Below the pieces are notes generated by a model. That model ran no database searches and was not told the DNA's origin. It saw only the letters and a program-made list of their open reading frames with translations. A stretch of DNA of 8,241 nt from Paracoccaceae bacterium (GTDB taxonomy: Bacteria; Pseudomonadota; Alphaproteobacteria; Rhodobacterales; Rhodobacteraceae). The position numbers and the translations under genes are program-made. Each line of letters starts with the position of its first letter. Position 1 is the stretch's first letter. The stretch covers positions 1 to 8,241 of the forward strand of contig JAGRMK010000120.1 in the NCBI GenBank assembly GCA_020441345.1, in the 5' to 3' direction. Positions 5,653-8,241 of this stretch are shown piece by piece.

Positions 5653-6171
5653 TCAGTCGTGCTCCAGCGCCTTGCCCAGACGCGGCAGGGTCGCGCGCTT
5701 GAGCGCGTTGCGCAGCGCGCGCCCCGCCAGCCCAGGCCAGACCCGCGTCACCTGGGCCTCGACCGGGGCGCGGCGGGCAAGCCAGAGCTCCATCGCGAAC
5801 TCGTCCGGCGCAAGGGCGCGAATCCGAAAGGGATCGGTCGCACGAACCGGGAAGTCGCGAAGGTTCAATGTCACCAGAACATCGGCCCGTCCGGCGATGG
5901 CGGCCGCCAGCACATGACGGTCGGTTTCATCGGGCAGATCCAGAATTTCGGGCGCACCGTCGGGCGTCATCGCCTCGGGCCAGCGCGCCAGCATCCGGGC
6001 CAATGCCTCTGGGGCACCATGGTCGCCCTTTCGGTTCGTCACGTGGAGCCATTCGGCGACAACACCCTGTGACCAGAGCGGTGTGAACGCCCCGGCATCG
6101 GCCAGACCCAACAGAAAATCGCGCAGGATCGGCGGATAGAGAACACAGGTATCCAGAAACGCCCTAGGCAT
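5653..6171 (-). CDS. Solitary PIN-domain protein (putative ribonuclease)
   Basis: This 172-residue protein has the acidic residues of a PIN-domain Mg-dependent nuclease: Asp7 in FLDTCVLYP, Glu40 in VVAEWLHV, Asp84 in DETDRHVLAAA, and Asp106 (with Asn103) in TLNLRDFP. The PIN fold takes up about residues 3-122; the C-terminal 50 residues are basic and helix-prone. Many PIN proteins are VapC-type toxins cutting tRNA or rRNA, but no antitoxin gene flanks it: its start overlaps the end of the rRNA methyltransferase gene by 8 bases (6164-6171), and its other side faces the gamma-glutamyltransferase gene tail to tail. It is probably translated from the methyltransferase transcript. The coupling hints at an RNA-related job, but this is inference; toxin activity is not shown. 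Confidence 0.85.
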   Translation of the reverse strand: MPRAFLDTCVLYPPILRDFLLGLADAGAFTPLWSQGVVAEWLHVTNRKGDHGAPEALARMLARWPEAMTPDGAPEILDLPDETDRHVLAAAIAGRADVLVTLNLRDFPVRATDPFRIRALAPDEFAMELWLARRAPVEAQVTRVWPGLAGRALRNALKRATLPRLGKALEHD

Positions 6172-7369
6172 CCAGACGGAACACCAGCGCCTTCAGATAG
6201 CCGCTTTCCGCCAGCGCCGGCAACATCGGGTGGTCAGGCCCGGCAAACCCGGTGTGGATCAACTGCCCGCGCCGCCCGCCGCGCCCGATTCCGCGCGTGC
6301 AAGAGGCGCGGAACTGCGCCAGATCCGCCGCATGCGAGCACGAGCACAGCACCAGGAACCCGCCCGGAGCGACCAGCGGCGCCGCCAGCCGCGCGACCCG
6401 CTCATAGGCCCGCAGCCCGGCGTCAAGCGCCTTGCGGTGCGGCGCGAAGGCGGGGGGATCGCAAACCACCAGATCGAACTGCGCCCGCTCGGCGCCGAGC
6501 GCCTCCAGCGCCTCGAAGGCGTCGGCTTGCCGGGTGGTCAGGCGGTCTGCCAAACCCATCGCCGCCGCGCCCCGTTCGGCCAGCGCCAGCGCCGCCTCTG
6601 ATCCGTCGATCGCCAGCGCGCTCCGTGCCCCGGCGGCCAACGCCGCCAGCCCGAAGCCGCCGACATGGCTGAACACATCCAGCACGCGCGCCTCCTTGCC
6701 CAGCCGCGCAGCAAAGGCGTGGTTGTCGCGCTGATCAAAGAACAGCCCGGTTTTCTGCCCGCCTAGCAGGTCGGCCATATAGGTCGCGCCGTTCATCGGC
6801 ACCGGCACCGGGGCGTCAAGCGCGCCACGCAGCACCAGCGTTTCCTCGGGCAGCCCCTCAAGACCGCGCGACCGGCCGGTGCCGTTCTTGATCACCACTT
6901 CGACCCCGGTCACAGCGACCAGCGCCTCGACCAGCAGGTCAAGATGCGCCTCGGCCCAGGCGGCGTTGGGTTGCACCACCGCAGCCGCACCGAAACGGTC
7001 GATCACCACGCCCGGCAGGCCGTCGGCCTCGGCATGGACAAGCCGGTAATAGGGCGCTTCGTAAAGCCGCGCGCGCAGATCCAGCGCTTGCGCCAGGCGG
7101 GTCTTGAACCACTCCAGATCCACCCGCGCCCCGGCGTCACGGTCGATCATTCGCGCGACGATCTTCGACGCGGCGTTCACCGTCACCAACCCCATCGCGC
7201 GCCGCTCGGCATCCTCGAGCACCGCAAGCGTTCCGGCGGTCATCGCCTGCGTGCGGCGATCCATTACCAGTTCATCGGCATAAACCCAGGGGAAGCCATG
7301 CCGGATGGCGCGCGCCTCGGCCTTGGGACGCAGACGCACGACGGGACGGGACGAGGGATCAGAGGGCAT
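6164..7369 (-). CDS. rlmI: Class I SAM-dependent rRNA methyltransferase, RlmI type
   Basis: This 401-residue protein matches the RlmI/COG1092 family; E. coli RlmI (396 residues) makes m5C1962 in 23S rRNA. Residues about 8-75 form the N-terminal PUA RNA-binding domain (RLRPKAEARAIRHGFPWVYADE). The methyltransferase part shows FFDQRDN (210-216), the SAM-binding motif VLDVFSHVGGFGLAALAAGA (229-248), an acidic residue after the next strand (IDGSEAA), DPPAF (304-308), and CSCS (342-345), which holds the expected catalytic Cys. HPMLPALAESGYLKALVFRL closes the domain as in the family. The ATG at 7369 is chosen over upstream starts because AAGGA (7383-7379) precedes it at good spacing and the PUA domain begins at once. 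It is upstream of, and overlaps, the PIN gene. The exact target base is inferred from the family. Confidence 0.92.
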   Translation of the reverse strand: MPSDPSSRPVVRLRPKAEARAIRHGFPWVYADELVMDRRTQAMTAGTLAVLEDAERRAMGLVTVNAASKIVARMIDRDAGARVDLEWFKTRLAQALDLRARLYEAPYYRLVHAEADGLPGVVIDRFGAAAVVQPNAAWAEAHLDLLVEALVAVTGVEVVIKNGTGRSRGLEGLPEETLVLRGALDAPVPVPMNGATYMADLLGGQKTGLFFDQRDNHAFAARLGKEARVLDVFSHVGGFGLAALAAGARSALAIDGSEAALALAERGAAAMGLADRLTTRQADAFEALEALGAERAQFDLVVCDPPAFAPHRKALDAGLRAYERVARLAAPLVAPGGFLVLCSCSHAADLAQFRASCTRGIGRGGRRGQLIHTGFAGPDHPMLPALAESGYLKALVFRLDA

Positions 7370-7505
7370 GGACGCGTTTCCTTGGGCTGGATACCCCCAA
7401 CTACCGCGACACCGTGTCCGGCGGAAGGCCAAAGCGACACCGCCCCGCACCGGCGGGCCGGGCGAGGCGGTCGGGCTGCGGTCAGGCAGCGATTGTCAAG
7501 ATGCG

Positions 7506-7664
7506 TCAGGCGTGCGTGGTCACGGGCTTGCGGCGCAGCGCCGAAACGATCAGGCGGCCAAGACCACCGACCATGTCGGCGAGCATCTGTGCCTGCATGG
7601 CGCGCGCGTTGCGTTCGATCTCGAGAAGATCCTGGACTTGTGTGTTGGGGGTATCAAAGGGCAT
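7506..7664 (-). CDS. Small 52-residue protein of unknown function
   Basis: An open frame of 52 codons starts at ATG 7664 with a clear ribosome site, AGGA at 7676-7673, eight bases upstream. The product starts MPFDTPNTQVQDLLEIERNA and continues with a predicted amphipathic helix from about residue 9 to 45 (acidic/polar first half, then MVGGLGRLIVSALRRKP) and a basic tail, so it could sit at a membrane surface. The short length, helix and basic C-terminal RRK resemble small proteins often seen in Rhodobacterales, but I cannot assign a named family. It lies 136 bases upstream of rlmI on the same strand and may share its transcript. The codon use is typical for the window and the reading frame is sensible as a helix, which the overlapping frames are not. 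Confidence 0.7.
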   Translation of the reverse strand: MPFDTPNTQVQDLLEIERNARAMQAQMLADMVGGLGRLIVSALRRKPVTTHA

Positions 7665-7777
7665 ATCAACGATCCTGTTCGTTTGCGTCCACGGGAAAGA
7701 ACCCGCGTCATGCCGGCGAAGCTATGCCGCAGCGCAGCGCAGTTCCAGCGCCGTTTCGTCAAGTCCGGTTTGCATCT

Positions 7778-7835
7778 GGTGCAAGGCTTGACCCAAGACC
7801 GCGCCCTGCGGCCCGACGCGCGGGCACCTTGCACC
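7778..7835. repeat. 9-bp inverted repeat flanking the edd promoter
   Basis: GGTGCAAGG (7778-7786) and CCTTGCACC (7827-7835) are exact reverse complements separated by 40 bases. The right arm overlaps the candidate -35 box of edd. The core matches the palindrome at 3635-3657. It could be a pair of half-sites for one regulator. Confidence 0.4.
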
Positions 7836-7857
7836 GTTAGCGTTAACATGCTATCGC
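7829..7857 (+). promoter_or_regulatory. Candidate edd promoter with extended -10
   Basis: TTGCAC (7829-7834) and TATCGC (7852-7857) are 17 bases apart, and TGC directly before the second box (7849-7851) makes an extended -10. Transcription would begin near 7864, about 58 bases before the edd ATG. Box matches are partial, but spacing and position are right. Confidence 0.4.
7836..7847. promoter_or_regulatory. Candidate LacI-family operator in the edd promoter
   Basis: GTTAGC/GTTAAC is an imperfect 12-bp palindrome with a central CG: five of six base pairs match around the C7841/G7842 centre. LacI-family sugar regulators commonly bind such CG-centred palindromes. It lies wholly between the candidate -35 and -10 boxes, where a bound repressor would block RNA polymerase. 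Control of edd by a sugar-responsive LacI-type repressor is inferred. Confidence 0.4.
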
Positions 7858-7908
7858 CCCGGCAACCCGCGCATCTCTTGCGCATCCGCTTCCGCGACGC
7901 ACACCCGC

Positions 7909-7914
7909 AAAAGG
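7909..7914 (+). promoter_or_regulatory. Ribosome binding site of edd
   Basis: AAAAGG ends seven bases before the ATG at 7922 and supports that start. Confidence 0.55.
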
Positions 7915-7921
7915 TTCCGCC

Positions 7922-8241
7922 ATGGCCCTCGATCCCCGTATTCAAACCGTCACCGACCGCATCATCGCACGGTCCAAAGCCAGCCGCTCGGCCTATCTCG
8001 AGCGGATCGACCGTGCGGCACGCCAGGGACCGGCGCGGGCGCATCTGTCGTGCTCGAATGCCGCCCACGCCTATGCCGCGATGGCCGATGCCAAACCCCG
8101 CCTCGCCGCCGACCGCGCGCCGAATCTGGGTATCGTCACCGCCTATAACGACATGCTGCCGGCGCATCAGCCCTTCGAGCGCTTCCCCGCGCTGATACGC
8201 AAGGCGGCCAATGCGGCAGGCGCGCCGGCACAGGTCGCAGG
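7922..8241 (+). CDS. edd: Phosphogluconate dehydratase, Entner-Doudoroff pathway (5' part)
   Basis: Edd dehydrates 6-phosphogluconate to 2-keto-3-deoxy-6-phosphogluconate, which Eda then splits into pyruvate and glyceraldehyde-3-phosphate; this is the main glycolytic route in many Rhodobacterales. The first 106 codons are present and the gene runs off the window. The translation matches the family N terminus: VTDRIIARSKASRSAYLERI (residues 10-29), HLSCSNAAHAYAA (41-53), and NLGIVTAYNDMLPAHQPFE (68-86), which is characteristic of the IlvD/Edd dehydratase family and specifically of Edd at this N-terminal length. The Cys residues that hold the iron-sulfur cluster lie further on, outside the window. 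The upstream region carries a candidate promoter and LacI-type palindrome. The usual partner eda would be expected downstream. Confidence 0.95.
   Translation, partial: MALDPRIQTVTDRIIARSKASRSAYLERIDRAARQGPARAHLSCSNAAHAYAAMADAKPRLAADRAPNLGIVTAYNDMLPAHQPFERFPALIRKAANAAGAPAQVA

Noticed and set aside
7370..7450. A 27-residue N-terminal extension of the rRNA methyltransferase
   Set aside because: The ATG at 7369 has AAGGA at good spacing and directly precedes the PUA domain; the extension is unlike the family.
7444..7457. CCCGC-ACCG-GCGGG hairpin between the small gene and rlmI as a terminator
   Set aside because: There is no T-run on either strand and the surroundings are very GC-rich, so chance structure is likely.
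7494..7499. A perfect TTGACA on the minus strand between the small gene and rlmI
   Set aside because: No acceptable -10 lies 15-19 bases downstream, so it is not called as a promoter.
7550..8167. A 205-codon minus-strand frame across the edd start region
   Set aside because: It is antisense to edd and overlaps the small gene and promoter; no recognisable domain.

Overview
The window looks like chromosomal DNA from an alphaproteobacterium, most likely Rhodobacterales/Rhodobacteraceae. The basis is high G+C with strong third-position GC, an accC-aat neighbourhood, an Entner-Doudoroff edd gene, and G-rich/C-rich intergenic hairpins of the kind common in that group. This is inference from gene content and style; no taxonomic search was run.

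Layout. (1) 1-1283, plus strand: the 3' part of accC (biotin carboxylase of acetyl-CoA carboxylase), a tandem hairpin, then aat (leucyl/phenylalanyl-tRNA-protein transferase of the N-degron pathway). (2) 1249-3503, minus strand: a translationally coupled pair, an endonuclease/exonuclease/phosphatase (EEP) family protein followed with a 4-base overlap by a membrane-anchored phospholipase D/cardiolipin-synthase-like protein with two HKD motifs. Its 3' end overlaps the 3' end of aat by 35 bases. (3) 3504-4059: a 556-base gene-free region. It holds a possible minus-strand promoter for the EEP gene, two perfect inverted repeats, an AT-richer plus-strand promoter zone, a structured leader, and a very strong intrinsic terminator 68 bases before the next start codon. 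(4) 4060-5646, plus: a cytoplasmic gamma-glutamyltransferase-family (Ntn-hydrolase) protein of the YwrD-like type. (5) 5653-7369, minus: an RlmI-type rRNA methyltransferase with a solitary PIN-domain gene overlapping its end by 8 bases. (6) 7506-7664, minus: a 52-residue small protein gene with a good Shine-Dalgarno. (7) 7665-7921: a regulatory region carrying an extended -10 promoter with a LacI-type palindrome between -35 and -10. (8) 7922 to the end, plus: the 5' part of edd (6-phosphogluconate dehydratase).

Most genes are ordinary housekeeping or metabolic genes: fatty-acid synthesis, protein turnover, lipid synthesis, rRNA modification and sugar catabolism. No mobile element, CRISPR array, tRNA or rRNA gene was seen. 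The least explained part is the region before the gamma-glutamyltransferase gene. There, three short segments can form mutually exclusive stems, one of which would break the terminator, so a transcription-attenuation leader is a reasonable hypothesis. The second is the small gene upstream of rlmI.
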